From: Neobacillus muris
Lineage (GTDB): Bacteria; Bacillota; Bacilli; Bacillales; Cytobacillaceae
Assembly (NCBI RefSeq): GCF_943193175.1
Contig: NZ_CALPDF010000011.1
Span: 48,235 to 112,234, forward strand
Length of the DNA: 64,000 nucleotides
Reading direction: 5' to 3'
Under the pieces are notes generated by a model. The model was given only the letters and a program-made list of their open reading frames with translations. It was not told the DNA's origin and ran no database searches. Positions 63,879 through 64,000 of the stretch are shown in pieces; within the stretch, counting starts at the first letter, position 1; every line of letters starts with the position of its first letter. A program made the position numbers and the translations under genes.

Positions 63879-64000
63879 CATGGCGACAAATCTCGGGCGG
63901 TCTCACTGCTTTTTGTCCTCTTTGCGGCTTCATGACGACAAACCTCAGGCGGTCTCACTGCTTTTTGTCCTCTTGGCGGCTTCATGACGACAAATCTCGG
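63879..64000. repeat. 52-base tandem repeat, at least 2.3 units, running off the window
   Basis: Three starts at 63879, 63931 and 63983 (CATGRCGACAAA) with a strict 52-base period; the units include TCTCACTGCTTTTTGTCCTC and differ by a few bases. GACGACAAA and TTTTTGTCCTC can pair within each unit. The same 13-mer appears at 5788 and 11785. It continues past base 64000. Confidence 0.85.

Overview
The window looks like chromosomal DNA of a Bacillaceae member of the Bacillus / Neobacillus / Mesobacillus type. The basis is low-GC DNA, strong AGGAGG-type ribosome binding sites with frequent TTG and GTG starts, many rho-independent terminators, CcpA-type cre boxes, and protein families typical of Bacillus (YkuK, YesL, YesM/YesN, UxaC, KduI/KduD). 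The genus is an inference. No rRNA, tRNA, CRISPR array, transposase, prophage or replication origin was seen.

Left part (1-20 kb): ordinary housekeeping and accessory genes. In order they are a pseudouridine catabolic pair (psuG, cut by the window edge, and psuK), a DinB-like protein, a YkuK RNase H-like protein, a DUF418 membrane protein, a secreted M28 aminopeptidase, a methyltransferase, a GlcNAc-type PTS permease, an RsmF-type rRNA methyltransferase, an MFS exporter behind a Fur-box core, a metallo-beta-lactamase-fold hydrolase, a polar amino-acid ABC importer with a divergent LysR regulator, a CoxG-like protein and a glutathione peroxidase. This part also holds gene debris (a frameshifted D-lyxose isomerase remnant and a truncated GIY-YIG gene), REP-like palindromes, and a possible 17-20 codon micro-gene whose Shine-Dalgarno sequence lies in a hairpin.

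Right part (20-63 kb): a large pectin / polygalacturonate utilisation locus, mostly on the minus strand. Module A (20-35.5 kb) has an intracellular PL9 lyase, a CE8-CE12 fusion esterase, an alpha/beta esterase, a GH28 polygalacturonase, an LplABC-like oligosaccharide importer with a YesL protein, a membrane-bound AraC regulator, a second esterase and a second CE8 pectinesterase. Module B (35.7-41.4 kb) is uxaC-exuR-uxaB-uxaA, which turns D-galacturonate into 2-keto-3-deoxygluconate (KDG). Module C (41.5-49 kb) is kdgA-kdgK-kduI-kduD plus GH105, a second kduD and a TIM-barrel protein, with a divergent IclR regulator; it converts unsaturated uronate (DKI) to KDG and on to pyruvate and glyceraldehyde 3-phosphate. 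Module D (49-63 kb) is a YesMN two-component system, the only clearly secreted depolymerase (a GH28 exo-enzyme with four fibronectin-III-like domains), a GH105 hydrolase, a second sugar ABC importer, a ManA-like isomerase and a Gfo/Idh/MocA oxidoreductase.

How it fits together: the secreted enzyme trims pectin outside. Two ABC importers, neither with its own ATPase here (an MsmX-type shared ATPase is presumed elsewhere), bring in oligomers. Cytoplasmic esterases and lyases finish the work, and saturated and unsaturated monomers converge on KDG. Control appears layered: repeated palindromes suited to a LacI protein, a repeated AAATGATTAT-type motif around the AraC-linked genes, a YesMN system, an IclR regulator, and cre boxes for catabolite repression.
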